From Cyrtodaria siliqua (lineage: Eukaryota; Mollusca; Bivalvia; Adapedonta; Hiatellidae): 64,000 nucleotides of DNA. The first letter of the stretch is position 1. Each line of letters starts with the position of its first letter. The position numbers and the translations under genes are program-made. The stretch lies in assembly GCA_037043455.1 (NCBI GenBank), contig JAWPHD010000298.1, positions 453,747-517,746 of the forward strand, read 5' to 3'. Positions 1 to 11,705 of the stretch are shown piece by piece. The notes beneath the pieces were generated by a model, which saw only the letters and a list, made by a program, of their open reading frames with translations, ran no database searches and was not told the DNA's origin.

Positions 1-115
1 TTATGATGAAATAGGAAAACGATATAAGATGGTACCGGACAAAATAGATTATGACCAGTTTAAAGTATCAGATGATGGTAAAACATTATACTGGTGGTTG
101 TTTGGTGATAAATAA
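1..115 (+). CDS. 3' end of unidentified ORF at window edge
   Basis: An open frame enters from the left edge and stops at TAA 113-115. About 37 codons are visible, ending in the aromatic-rich sequence LYWWLFGDK. No family is recognised. It lies about 95 bases upstream of, and on the same strand as, the coiled-coil/membrane gene, so it is probably part of the same compact virus-like cluster. The upstream part is outside the window. Confidence 0.4.
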   Translation, partial: YDEIGKRYKMVPDKIDYDQFKVSDDGKTLYWWLFGDK

Positions 116-208
116 ATAAGAATAACTTCCAAGCAAGGTTCTTTTACATTTCTTGCTCTTGGTTCTTTGATAATTGAATATAACAGGGTTATTGGCTCTG
201 GGGGAACA

Positions 209-1129
209 ATGGTGGTAAGACAATTTTTGAATTTGCCGGAGTATGACAGTAAAACAAAATTATCACAAAAAGCTCGACAATCGTTGGAGAGCAAAAGAAA
301 CGATTTACCAGATAATATGGATGCTATTTCATTACAAGATTTTTCACATATTATTGATAACACAGCACAGTCAATGGAAAGTGTTCTTTATGACTGGGAT
401 GTGGATGAGCGTCCTGATGTTTCAACACAAACAAATATAGACAAGCGTGAAATGGATGGAATAGTAAAAGCGATGACAACTGTCAAGGAAGAACTCACCA
501 ATAACTTGGCAAAACTTACACAACTTGATAAAGACATAACAAGAGAAAAACAAAAGTTAGAACAAGCTAAGACTGACGATGATAAATTCCAAATAAAAAG
601 AATTAGCGACCGCATCAAAGACCTTGAAGTTGAGAGAGGTGCAAGGATGGTTGTTATCAATGAGAATAGAGAAGCTTTTCGTAACCAAGTAAGCAGAATA
701 AAAGAAACAATAAACAAAATGTTAAACGAGGATACAACTCTTGGTGAGAGGTTCAAAACCTTGTTTAGAGAGCAAGGTATTACTATTGTTAGTATCCTGA
801 CTGCGTTTGGTATGATTCTTGGGGTGATAATTAATTCTATTATTCCCACATCAAGTGCTGCACCAACTCCAACTCCAAAACCTGATCCATCAAGTGTCAA
901 GGACTGGATAAAAAAACAACTAAGTAATCTTGGTAAACTTCTTGCCAACATAGCTGGTAAAGCTGCTGAGGCACTTCCAGGAGTTATTGGTGCAATAGTA
1001 TTATGGCTTTTATCTGCAACAGGTAATGTTATTAATTGGCTTGATAACAATCTATGGGCTTTGCTTGTGTTTGTTTCCGTGTTGTTGTATGTGGCAGCCA
1101 AAGAGTGGTTTAGTAAATCTCGTAAATAA
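209..1129 (+). CDS. coiled-coil protein with C-terminal membrane segments (virus-like element gene)
   Basis: About 306 codons from ATG 209; the frame is open upstream but only to non-ATG codons. Residues ~85-190 are highly charged and predicted coiled coil (KDITREKQKLEQAK region, then a second helix). A hydrophobic segment follows (TIVSILTAFGMILGVIINSI), then a Pro/Thr linker (PTPTPKPDP), a second amphipathic/hydrophobic stretch (LPGVIGAIVLWLLSATGNV) and a last membrane helix (WALLVFVSVLLYVAAKEWF). From memory, similar coiled-coil/TM proteins recur in compact intron-less virus-like clusters of cnidarian and mollusc genomes; no biochemical function is known to me. Its 3' end overlaps the convergent minus-strand gene by 20 bases. 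The frame is intact, unlike its neighbours. The membrane topology suggests an envelope, lysis or membrane-remodelling role, but that is inference. Confidence 0.6.
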   Translation: MVVRQFLNLPEYDSKTKLSQKARQSLESKRNDLPDNMDAISLQDFSHIIDNTAQSMESVLYDWDVDERPDVSTQTNIDKREMDGIVKAMTTVKEELTNNLAKLTQLDKDITREKQKLEQAKTDDDKFQIKRISDRIKDLEVERGARMVVINENREAFRNQVSRIKETINKMLNEDTTLGERFKTLFREQGITIVSILTAFGMILGVIINSIIPTSSAAPTPTPKPDPSSVKDWIKKQLSNLGKLLANIAGKAAEALPGVIGAIVLWLLSATGNVINWLDNNLWALLVFVSVLLYVAAKEWFSKSRK

Positions 1130-1730
1130 GTAATGCAGCAATACCTATTACTATAGTACCAACAATTATAGTTGTTTTGTTATCTTCGTGTTCAATCGCT
1201 ATTTTTTGTATTTCTGGTGGGTTATGCTCCACAGTTTCATGTATTGATTTATCTAAGTCAGAATGTTCCGGTAAAAATGTCTTTGTTGTGGTGCCTTGAA
1301 AAGGTTGAATAATGTTATATGTGTTATTAAACGCATTCCAATTTGAGTCTTGCGGCATTGCTACACTCATTTAAAATAATATTCTTCTGACTTGGTAATA
1401 GACATGAAATCGAAATAACGAACCAACCAGGGCATCAGCTTTTAGATGGTTGTTGAAATCAATGCCACATCCAGTTGTCGAACACCAAATAGCAAAATTC
1501 AACTGGTTCTGCCAAAATGACATTCAATCTGTTTCCCAGCGTTGGACTATAGCATCTGATTTGACGTATGGAAGTTTATATTTTTTAAAGACATTGGGAA
1601 ATGATGCTTTAAAGCCTTTACCGTCTGATGTAATGACTATGTTTTGATTTATTATATCTATCACTTTCTTGCTGAAAGTACTTAAATTGTAGTGAGCATC
1701 TGAGCTATATTTAAATTCTTTAGAAATCAT
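1110..1730 (-). pseudogene. virus-like element protein with C-terminal membrane anchor, interrupted
   Basis: Read on the minus strand from ATG 1730: the first block (MISKEFKYSSDAHYNLS...) runs to a TGA near 1524. A second block starts at the adjacent ATG (MSFWQNQLNFAIWCSTTGCG) and ends with HVYYQVRRILF and a TAA near 1372. A third block starts at ATG 1370 (MSVAMPQDSNWNAFNNTYN) and ends at 1110 in a hydrophobic tail (TTIIVGTIVIGIAALLIY). I take the three blocks as one original gene broken by a stop and a frameshift, because they are contiguous and I recall the WCSTTGCG...HVYYQ.RRIL motif set as a single protein in cnidarian and mollusc virus-like elements. Function unknown. It converges on and overlaps the coiled-coil gene. 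Confidence 0.5.
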
Positions 1731-1740
1731 TTTTATTTGT

Positions 1741-2010
1741 ATTTTTATATATATTGAAAAAAAAAAGTTTCATACAATTTCAAACATATACGGTTCTATT
1801 AGCTTACAACAGTATATCGAAAATAAAAATGGAGATAAGCGCGTTGGATTAAAAAGTTTTACATACACTATCGGTTGGTTTAATATTAATCATGAAGTCA
1901 TAAAAACAAAAAACCCAGATAAAACGTATCATATACCAGGTGGACTCTATAACTTTCAAGAGTTGGTAGAAAAGTTTAAATTGCTAAATGAAGATATTAT
2001 CCTAGAATAG
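1741..2010 (+). pseudogene. jelly-roll-like structural protein fragment
   Basis: An open frame without ATG encodes about 80 residues (ISLQQYIENKNGDKRVGLKSF, then TYTIGWFNINHEV, then TYHIPGGLYNFQELVEKF) and stops at TAG 2008-2010. The pattern of a short strand-rich region followed by a 'H.P.GLYN...L' turn resembles the N-terminal part of minor-capsid-like jelly-roll proteins of Polinton-type elements. That is a weak, pattern-level assignment. The N-terminus is missing and the C-terminal half has been lost at the junction with the next fragment. Confidence 0.35.
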
Positions 2011-2028
2011 AATACTCTCATTTGGTAA

Positions 2029-2313
2029 CAGTGGGCAGAAACAAATGTGGGGCATGTAATGACACGCCGTGGTCGTATTATGGGAATAGGTTTAGCAAGT
2101 GACCGATTAGTTGTTGACGAATCTGTAATAGTTTCTGTCAATGGTGTTGAACAACCAAATTATGGCATAATGCTTCACATCATCCCACGCAATCATGATA
2201 ACTTTGATAGACCTTTAGATATCGGTGCTGGTTCTGTTGTTAACTTTGTATGCAAGGTTGCTAACGCTACCGCTGTAAATACGGTGGCATCATTATTAAT
2301 TGAATTAATTTAA
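2029..2313 (+). pseudogene. spike/fibre-like C-terminal domain fragment
   Basis: Same frame as the preceding fragment, separated by stops at 2008 and 2026. It encodes about 94 residues (NVGHVMTRRGRIMGIGLASD, VIVSVNGVEQPNYGIMLHII, then NTVASLLIELI). Alternating hydrophobic strands and the closing 'VASLLIEL' match what I recall of spike or fibre-like domains in invertebrate virus-like elements. There is no ATG before residue ~7, so this is probably the surviving C-terminus of a longer protein. It lies 22 bases upstream of the next gene. Confidence 0.35.
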
Positions 2314-2335
2314 TTTTTTATTAATAAATAAAAAA

Positions 2336-2914
2336 ATGAAGCAACCGACAGCACCAAGTTTATATCCTGAGTTGCCAGTGGAAGACGGACACAATTATAG
2401 GTTACAAAAGATTTCAGAGATTGAACGAAAGTTAATTACAGAGCGAGATATACGTCAGTCACTTTATAAAAAATATAAACGTTGTATTACTATTACAGAT
2501 GGAATTGACACTACCTTGATATCTTCAGGTGTTATTATGGCTGGGGTTGGATTTGTTGTTCCAGTTTTGTTACCTTTGGAAATAGCAGCAATAATATGTG
2601 GAGCTACAGGTGTTTGTATTAATTTTATCAGACGCAAGCTTAATGCAAAAGCTCAAAAACATCATGAAATAAAAACTTTGCCAGAGTCTAAGTTAAATAG
2701 TATAAAGCAGTTAATATCAAAAGCGTTGAGTGATGCACAAATATCAGAACAAGAGTTTAAGATGATTTTAGATGAGTTGGATAAATATTATAGTTTAAAA
2801 CAGGACACCAAACAAAAAAAGGCTGAAATAAGTGAAGTTCAAAAAAAGGAATTAGTAGAGCGGGGAAGAAAGGAAGCAATGGCAACCTTACAAAAAAGTC
2901 TAAAAAGTGTGTAA
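2336..2914 (+). CDS. two-transmembrane, coiled-coil protein of virus-like element (SLATT-like layout)
   Basis: An intact 192-codon ORF. The N-terminus is Pro-rich (PTAPSLYPELP). A charged helix follows (LQKISEIERKLITERDIRQS), then a pair of hydrophobic segments at residues ~60-100 (TLISSGVIMAGVGFVVPVLL and IAAIICGATGVCINF). The C-terminal half is a long charged helix (residues ~115-190). The layout resembles SLATT-type two-TM proteins. I recall close relatives next to the coiled-coil gene above in other invertebrate clusters, which argues that they form one functional set. The start is the only ATG before the conserved region, preceded by an A-rich leader. Function unknown. Confidence 0.6.
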   Translation: MKQPTAPSLYPELPVEDGHNYRLQKISEIERKLITERDIRQSLYKKYKRCITITDGIDTTLISSGVIMAGVGFVVPVLLPLEIAAIICGATGVCINFIRRKLNAKAQKHHEIKTLPESKLNSIKQLISKALSDAQISEQEFKMILDELDKYYSLKQDTKQKKAEISEVQKKELVERGRKEAMATLQKSLKSV

Positions 2915-2929
2915 TAAATTGTTTTAGTA

Positions 2930-5900
2930 ATGTGTATGAGTATGATCCACCACCTTTGTATTCAAGGTCGGAAAATTGATAATTTAGGTGTAATTTTAGC
3001 TATAAAAAAAATTTAAACTTGCAATCTTCACTACCCCTATTCTAAAAGGTTTTTCTACTTTCTGTACAACTAGGAATTCAGAAATTAGAAAAAATCAAAC
3101 TTGAGTAAGTAGGTACCATTTCATATTTCGAAGAGGCTAAAAAAATTATTTACAGCAGAACCCCCAAAATACATATATATTGGGCTATATGCGATTCAAT
3201 CCACAACAATGAACTAATAAAAAATGTGTAAACAATGAACTAATGAACAATTATGACATTTAGTTTATTATATTAAATTATTATATTTTGTTTGAAATGT
3301 AGCAATGAACTTTATTGAATAATGAGACAATGCAATTTTTAAACATGTTGATTATTTTATTACAAAATAAAAACATACAAGGTATTGCAGAAAATAAATT
3401 AAAATGATAAAATAATCGTGTTCTTTGTCCATTTAATTGCACCTTCATGTTATTCCTCAAATCGAAGCTAAAAAACAAAGCATGCCATGCTTATAGTATG
3501 AAATAAAAAATATTTGATGTGTCTGTACCAACAGACATCAAATCGCCCAGCATTTTACCTGTGTGAGCGAGTCCGTATTTTTTTGCTGGTAGTGCCAGAT
3601 AATGGAATGGCCCACTAGCTACAACACAAAACAACCCGTAACACCTACATTGGAATGGTTTTACCTGGTTTAAACAATTGTTTCAACACGCGCCTGACCG
3701 ATTATACAGAATTTATATGGATGTTTATAGCATGGGTCAGTAATAATGTAATTGTTTCAAAATGGCTCGTTAATAACAGTAAAAAATCACGATAAAAAAC
3801 TTTTTATTTAATTGCATCAAACAAGTTGCAATTAAATTCATTGAAGTATATTCTGCTGCCTCTGTTGGTAATTATCTGGGCTGGGCTGCATATAAAGCCC
3901 TGTAATTATCGAGATGCAATCAGAAGTCGTTGATCGTAATTTTAACCTGTCATTTTCGGCGAATAGTTCTTCTTTTCCTGATGTCCGAATTTATAAAACC
4001 ATCAAAACTATTGAAATAAGATTGATTTCTTAATATGTCCGAACACTAGCTTTATTATTTCCTTCAATTTATTAGGTGTCCGGAATTAATGAGTGTCCGG
4101 ACTCATCGAGTAAATACGGTAGGTATCGAAAACTTAAAACCAATGCTGAAACCTGACGCAATTACCCGATTCTCCGATTTGCAGACCCACAGACGGAGTC
4201 ACAGGATGAAGACATTGAAGAATCTAATACCATGAGTTTATTTATATTATTCGTTTATTGTTTTCATTTATACTTTATACGCTCAAAATCAAAGTGGATG
4301 GGGTAAACAAAATGTGTTCAACATTTTCCACTTCGCTCGCATTGTTTACTTCGTTTGTGTCACACGCAAATCTTGAAATGTTTATCAAGCATTGAAATTA
4401 ACGTCTCGATTTATTTACCCAGTATCATGTTATCCCTGCTTGCATATACCTGTAATTAAAATAATAATAAATCTTAGCATTCATCCGAATTTTCGCTCTA
4501 CACCGAACATTCTACGAAAGACAGCACACTCTTTAATTTTTGCCGGATCTTGCAAACATTCGGCTTTTGAATCGGACGTCATGATTCATGTCGTTGCATT
4601 CCTTTTCCGTATGTTTTCTGGCAGATAATACACATTGTCTAGTTTGTGGGATTGAATTGTGACATAAAAGAAACAGTAGTTTCAGATCAATGATGTCTGA
4701 CTCTGCTGATATCAGATTCAGTGGATTTGGACAAACGAAAGAATGAAAGAGTTCCGATATGGAGAAATCCTATATCAGGTCATTTCATGTTTACTTCAAA
4801 ATTTCAAGATTAGATGCAATAAATGCTCAGTTTTAATAGAGTGACATAATGCAAACTTGTGGAAACTAGATACATTCTAAAAGAAGCACAGTAATCCTAT
4901 TACAAAATATATTACTATGTGCATATTTATGTAATTTCAAATAACTCATGAACGGTAAAAATGATAAAAAATTAACCACACCACATTCAACAGTAACAGT
5001 CTCATTAATGCGGACGAGTGCATACATAGTACGTGTGTGAACATTGATAAATATTAACTGTACACATCTTTAAATAACGTAAATACGTGATTCAAATTAT
5101 TAAAGAGTCTCATCTGTTGATGTTTATTTTCCATCTTTGATTAAAACGAATAGCTGTTGTCAGATCATTAAAGACCGTCTTACAGGGGGGAAAAGGCCAG
5201 ACATAGATCACGAAAAGCAAATTGAAATTCAAATCAGCAGACAGTATCGTTGAATATGTTGTTTTGGAGTGAATAACAGATTTTATCTTATCAAGAAATG
5301 TGAAAACTTTATATTTTCACGAATGCGAAGCATGAGTGTAAATATTGAAGTTTGACACTTCGAGATGAAATAACTGTTATTTACGACAAAAACAAGTTCT
5401 CTTTTTATTTTATGTTTTATAATCAAAGTGTACTGCAGTATGCAGAAAACTAAATAAAAAATTGACGACGTCATTGGCTTAGTATGACAAAATTGCTGTT
5501 TTTAATTCCCCATATCTTCTAAACTACTTACCGATTTCAATAATCTACGACTCATTTTTTTGTTAAGTTATTTCCAATCCAACGATATAAACTTTATAGC
5601 AACTTTCGGAAAAAAATAGTTTCCGGCAGTGGAAAAATAAAACTATATTTCACACGTATGAAATGCCACTTTTATTTCATTGCTAAAATCCACTATTTCA
5701 CTGCTAAGCAAAAAATAAAATTTCAAATTAGGGATACAAATTCATATATCGATGGTATTTTTTTGGGAAAGTGAAAAAAACGGACTGACGGTATCAACTG
5801 TGTGAATTTTCTAAAAAATCTCACATGACATAAGCTGTAGTTTGCTTTCTCATAAAATAAAGTATTTGTTATTTTAAAAAAAAAGTTTGACTTTGCAGTC

Positions 5901-7780
5901 TGAACAATTGCACTTACGAGCTTATGTTATTAATAATCGGAAAGGAAGATGTTCATCAAAAAGTTGTATCTGGCAGTTACGACCTTTTAAAATATGTTAA
6001 AAGCGATTAGTAAACCACTGTAAGTGTCTTATAAAAGTTTGCTAGTTCATGATAAACTGTTGATCGAAATGATACCATGCGTGTATTAGAATATATCTAT
6101 TAGAAAATCTTTAATTTGTTAGATTTAAATCTCAAGGATATAAAAACCACGATCTTATTTAATAATTTAATGAAATATTAATGGTAACGTAACATACAAA
6201 TACAGACACGAATTATGTCTTATTGTTGTAACAATTATAACATTTAATACATAAACCGCTTGATATGTTCATTGACGTGATAAATTCTAGACGGTAAACT
6301 ATATCAGCTGTTTAATTTCTTAAAATTAAGATTGAAAATAAATCAGCCTTATATCATACAAATGTCTAACCATGAATGTGTACGGCAGAAACGTATGTAA
6401 TCATAACATCTCCATTATATATAACACAACTATTATAATATGATATAATAGTTAACTAAAACAGCGTACTTATTCATACTACAACCTCCACTGAGGGAGA
6501 GAAATACCTACTATTCAAACTGCGTAGATGAAATATTGTAAAATATCAGATTACCGACTATCTTTATGTAAAACTATTCAATTCGTAACCAGACGTATAA
6601 TTTGATACGCCTGGTTTTAAATTAACAGAGCGACGTTAATATTGCGACATACAGTGCATCCTAAAATGCATATCTTTAGGTGCATTTTGAAAGTCCCATT
6701 TTGAAAAGACTTGGGTGAAAGAGATTTATTTCCCTCAGAATAATGACACCGGTTAAGTATCCACAAAAGCAAACACGTGTCACTTTAACGAGATTATATC
6801 ATATCATAAATTATTTTCAGTCCCCAAAATAATGAACGTGACTAGAATATTTGGCAAGTAGGTCAAGTCATATTAAATCGTTTGAAAACTTAAAGTTGAA
6901 TACCAGAATAAGACCAACGTCTCTCTTGTGTTAGGCAACTGCGTGCAGACAACAGTCAGAACTCGAATTGAATCTACTGAGTTATGTGTGTGAGAAAGCT
7001 CAGTATGTACATTGTGCATTCCATATCTTGATGCACACTTGAATGTGCTTTAGATGACAGTTTTTCTTTGTTGGTGCATCGTCAAACGCACTTCATAAAC
7101 GCACACATGTGCGCGAGTGCACACCCACACTACGCACAATTTTAATTATACATCAATATATTTTAAATATCAATGACGGCATGCAAACATATTTTGCATT
7201 AGATAATGACAAGTCAATCAAACAATAATTGAAGTAATATTGATTTGTTTGACAATTGTTTTTAAGCAACATAGTGTGGGTGGTTTTAAACGATATCCTA
7301 TAGTAATTATGCCATAACTAAAAGTAATTCATATTTACTGCATATCAGGTAATTAAGCTTGATAAATAAGTCTTGATTTTGGTGGTGTTGGTACTTTTAC
7401 TAGTATGCAAACATATTATGTGTTGTGTATGACACCAAAACAAAATGTATGTAATACAATAATTTGCTGTAAAGTTCCATTTTTAGACACATTTAGCTAA
7501 GTCAATAATTTCTATAGCCAGAAAGCATCCTATAATGGTATTCTCTTTTTGATATCATGTTGATCGAGTGGTAATGAAAGAGAACAATACCGTTTATGGG
7601 GATAAGAATGCACAGGTGCTAATCTAGTTTCAGTTTTCCTCAGAGGAGCATTTGTTATAACAGGAGGTACTCCAGAATGCAAACTTTTATTTATCGATAA
7701 ACACAATAATCGCCGTTCACGCAAGCCATCGGATCCACATAATATACTTTCACTTTTAGTGCTCTAACGATGACCGGGCC
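2930..7780. other. 4.9 kb of AT-rich DNA without recognised genes
   Basis: The short open frames here show no domain, composition or splice-site support. A small hairpin (GATGTGTCTGT ... ACAGACATC, 3,516-3,540) is visible. A block at 5,200-5,745 shares two short stretches (AATCAGCAGACAGTAT and TTCAAATTAGG.A.ACAAATTCATATATC) with 9,430-9,500, so both probably belong to one dispersed repeat. Nothing else was recognised. Confidence 0.6.
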
Positions 7781-7784
7781 TGCA

Positions 7785-9060
7785 TATTTAATTTAACATA
7801 GCTATGCCCCTGCCATATACGCTATAATTATATTATATACACATAGCCTCTATATATTTACACACCGTGTCCTCGCAACCTATATATCATTACATTGTAT
7901 GTCTCTAACCTCTATATCCGTTCATATTATGTCCCCATACCCTCAATATACTTACATATTATATCCCCATACCCTACATATCCTTAAATAGTATGTCCCC
8001 GTACCCATATTTTCTTATGTTCCAATATATCCTATATATTACATCCCCATATCCTATATATCCTCCAATGTTATGTGCCGTACTCTCCATATCCGTTCAT
8101 ATAATGTTCCCATACCCTCCATATACTTACATATTATATCCCTATACCCTTCATATCCTTAAATATCCTTACGTATTATGTCCCCGTACCCTCTATATCC
8201 TTATGTTCCAATATACCCTATATATTATATCCCTTACCCAATATATCCTCGGATCTTATGTCCCGTGTCTCTATATATCCATATTACCTGAATATACTTA
8301 CATATCATATCCTCATACTCTTTATATCCTTAAATATATATCCTTACATTGTATGTCCACATACCCTCTATATCCTTACATAATTGTGTCCCCATATCCT
8401 ATATATCCTTACATATTATGCATACCCTCAATATACTTGCATATTATATTCCCATAACCTATATATCCTGTATAATATTTTACGAACTCTCTATATATTT
8501 ACATAATAGTATATCCACATATAATATGTCAACGCACTCTCTATATACTTATTATAATATATGTTATCCCCATACCCTATATATCCCTACATATCATATC
8601 ACCATACTCTACATATCCTTATATAATATGTCCGCATACCCACTATATAATATACTCACATAATTACTATATCCCCATGCACTATACATCCTTGCATAAT
8701 ATGTCCCATACCCTCTCTATCCTTACATAATATGTCCCCGTACTGTTTATATACTTATATAGTATAACCCCGTGACTTACATAATATGTCCCCATACTTT
8801 TGTAATATGCCTATGTACTCTCTATATCCTTCATATTATGCCACCATTTACATATTATATCTACATACTCTATATATCTTTTTAATACACAATATTCCCC
8901 CGTACCATTTATATGTCCCCGAACCTTCTAGATCTTACATTTTTTCGATTTTTATATCTATATTCTATATCTTTACATATTATGCCCCGTACCATCTTTA
9001 CATACATACTATGTCCCGATGTCCACATACATTCATATACACGTGTGCATATGATTTGAT
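7785..9060. repeat. degenerate ~32-bp minisatellite
   Basis: About 40 diverged copies of a unit close to TATCCTTACATATTATGTCC followed by CCATACCCTCTA fill this interval. It contains long apparent ORFs rich in Tyr, Pro, Ser and Ile only because the repeat lacks frequent stops in some frames. The edges are gradual. Confidence 0.85.
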
Positions 9061-11395
9061 TTCATTCGATAGAAGTGGAAAAGAAGGTCGTAAGTGATAT
9101 ATAAACCCGTAGCAGTTGTACATTTATATGCAAGCTTAAGAATAATAAGGTCGTATCGTATCTACCAGTTATGACCCAACTTTTTATAAATATTAAGGTC
9201 GTATCTACCACTTACGTACAACCATGTATAATTATAGCCTTGTAGTTACGACCTTTTTTTTCAAAATATAGCACATCTGCTTTCACTTACGACAAAAAAA
9301 TAGATGCATAAATCCCTGCTAAAGCCAACTGATATGAGGACGGGTACCAAACTGAAAGTTGCGCAGTCGTGTACTGTGTATTTTTTTGCTACAGTCTAGA
9401 CCGTCGATATCACCTGTCAAATTAAAATGCAAATCAGCAGACAGTATCCTTGAATACTCGTATAAATTCAAATTAGGAAAACAAATTCATATATCATTTT
9501 TAAATGAGAAAACCTCTAGCATTAACCCTTGCAATATGGAGTCTCTTTCGAAAACCCCGTTTGGTCCTGGGCCCGACCCTCTCATGTTTGGGTATGGCCG
9601 CCTGTGCGTAGGCGTCCAAGACTAGAGGCGTAAAAACTTACAGCTTGGGAGGGGGCGGGGTGTCGGCGACAGTTTTCAGAACCCTCAAAATTGTGTTTGC
9701 TCGACAGCCAGCAAGGGGCCCCAAAGGCGGGTTTTTCTGTGGTCTTCCAGCCAGTAATCCCAGTTTTGGTGTCGGCCTTGAATGCCTTTCTCATCGGGCT
9801 TCTCCCCAGGCATCATCGTCCCCGTGTTTTAAGACCACTTGTCACTTTTTCAAATTTTCTGATCGTGTGAAGTCGATAATTTCATTATTTTGAAGCTAAA
9901 AATTACAACGTGCCTTTCGTTGGCTTCTAATCTACATGAGCAATTATCTATTTCTCGCTTCTTTGAAGTTGTTGATCATAATTTGTTTTGGCATGATTGC
10001 GAAGGAAATTCTACTTGATAATCTCTTTGTCATCTCTCATTCGGATCCACTGGATGTTTAGTTTATGAATGCACAAAACCACTTTCACCAATTCCAGGAG
10101 GTCACTGAAATTGCCGAACATGTTTATGCCTTTTCGACATGGAAGATCGTCCAAATGTTGATGTCACCGGGCAATATCTCGATAACAAGAGCTTTATAGT
10201 TAGTTATTACCGGAAAATCCTTTTTTCTCGAGATACGGCCAAACTAAGCTCCCATCATGGTCAGGTGGTGACCGTTGTAGGCGGTGAACTACTCAGCAAA
10301 AAAAGAGAAAAGAATTCTCTTCCTCTCTTAATATGTTTGTGTTTTCATTCAATCTCTTCGTTTTTAATTCACTCGTGAATATCGGTCAATCCGTTAATTA
10401 TTCGAGATCATGCCTCGTGTGTATTTCGACGGATCGGTGTGTTTAAAATCTTGACATTTTGCTAGCCGGAAGAATAATTCACTGTTGCTATATACACAAT
10501 ATGGCCGTTAGCAACACGTGTTGATGAATGATTTGCGTTGCGTGTTTGTTATTTACAATACTTATGAAGAGTTCACTGCTTTCATTTAAATAAACTATTG
10601 CTGGAGCAATCGGCTAAATGACATTGCAAAACTTTGATCTTGCTAACTTTTGGTGGGAATATAAGTAGAGCCATGCTAGTATGACTAAACGATATGGAAA
10701 CCTAGATACCTTCGGGATATACTTCAAAGAAGTGATCGAGAGAGGTTGCGAATGGTCTTTGATTCTGCTATCGACGTCACGTGCCCGCAGGTTTGTAGCC
10801 TGCACGTGATTTCCAGGCGTTCTGAAAATTAAGAATAATGCACCTATCGCAATGTTAGCGATTTTCCCGAAGGAACATTATATGCACTATCGCAATGTGT
10901 CCGTGGTTTCGGAAGTGCTCTGGAGTTGTCCAGGATAGCAAATGTGAAAATTATCTATCGCAGATTTTGCAATAGGCTACATTGTTCACCTTGTTTAACC
11001 CTTTCTCCGAAAAGTTGTACATTATCGGTCGACACAAATATTATTACATTATCCGGAATTATTCAGAAGGGCACATATGGGGGAATGGGATATGTAAAGC
11101 GTGTTTTATGTGTTTGCCTGCCAGCTGTTTTTCCTCGTCGCCCCCATCCCCAGTAACACACGTACATTCTTTAAATAAACTATTTTTTGTTCGATTATGG
11201 TACGTTTGTAACTACTTATCTGTTTTGGTTTATATAATAAGGAACACAAATCAATGAAAATCAATATTCGATCTCTTTTGACGTCACTCCATTACAGTTT
11301 ACATTGACCAGAGTGTACGTGTACAGCTAAACAAATGAATCAGGTGACACAGTAACTAGCGAAAACATGTTTACTCAATTTTCATTGAAACTGTA
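9060..11395. other. non-coding region with dispersed-repeat traces and a GC-rich patch
   Basis: 9,080-9,300 carries several copies of the motif AAGGTCGTAA or its complement. 9,415-9,500 matches part of 5,200-5,745. 9,545-9,840 is clearly more GC-rich than its surroundings, with open frames on both strands but no recognisable product. The rest shows no supported gene. Confidence 0.5.
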
Positions 11396-11399
11396 GATT

Positions 11400-11705
11400 T
11401 TGAAAAATGCTGTTACCTTTAGCGCAGATAGTCGTTGCCTTTAGCGTTAATATGAAAAGTTGTTACCTTTACCGTTAGCGTTGTTACCTTTAGCGGAAGA
11501 GGTGAGTGTTACCTTTAGCGGAGGTTAATTACTTTAATTTTTTAATTTTTTTTTTTTTTTTTTACCGTTAACGTTGTTACCTTTGGCGGAAGAGGTGAGT
11601 GTTACCTTTAGCGGAGGTTATAACCTTTAGCGTTGGAATTGTTACCTTTAGCGGTGGTTGTTACCTTTAGCGGAAGTGTTACGTTTAGCGATGTCACAAA
11701 CACTA
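11400..11705. repeat. TTACCTTTAGCGG short interspersed/tandem repeat
   Basis: Around a dozen copies of TTACCTTTAGCG(G) occur at irregular ~15-30 base spacing, interrupted by a T-homopolymer near 11,545. The array ends where the fold-back element begins. Confidence 0.8.

Noticed and set aside
167..208. Upstream extension of the coiled-coil gene
   Set aside because: The extended frame starts at TTG; the first ATG with good context is 209.
388..1101. 237-codon minus-strand ORF
   Set aside because: It is the shadow of the coiled-coil gene on the opposite strand; its composition is complementary and it has no recognisable domain.
7993..9097. Tyr/Pro-rich ORFs
   Set aside because: They follow the period of the ~32-bp minisatellite and have no independent coding signal.
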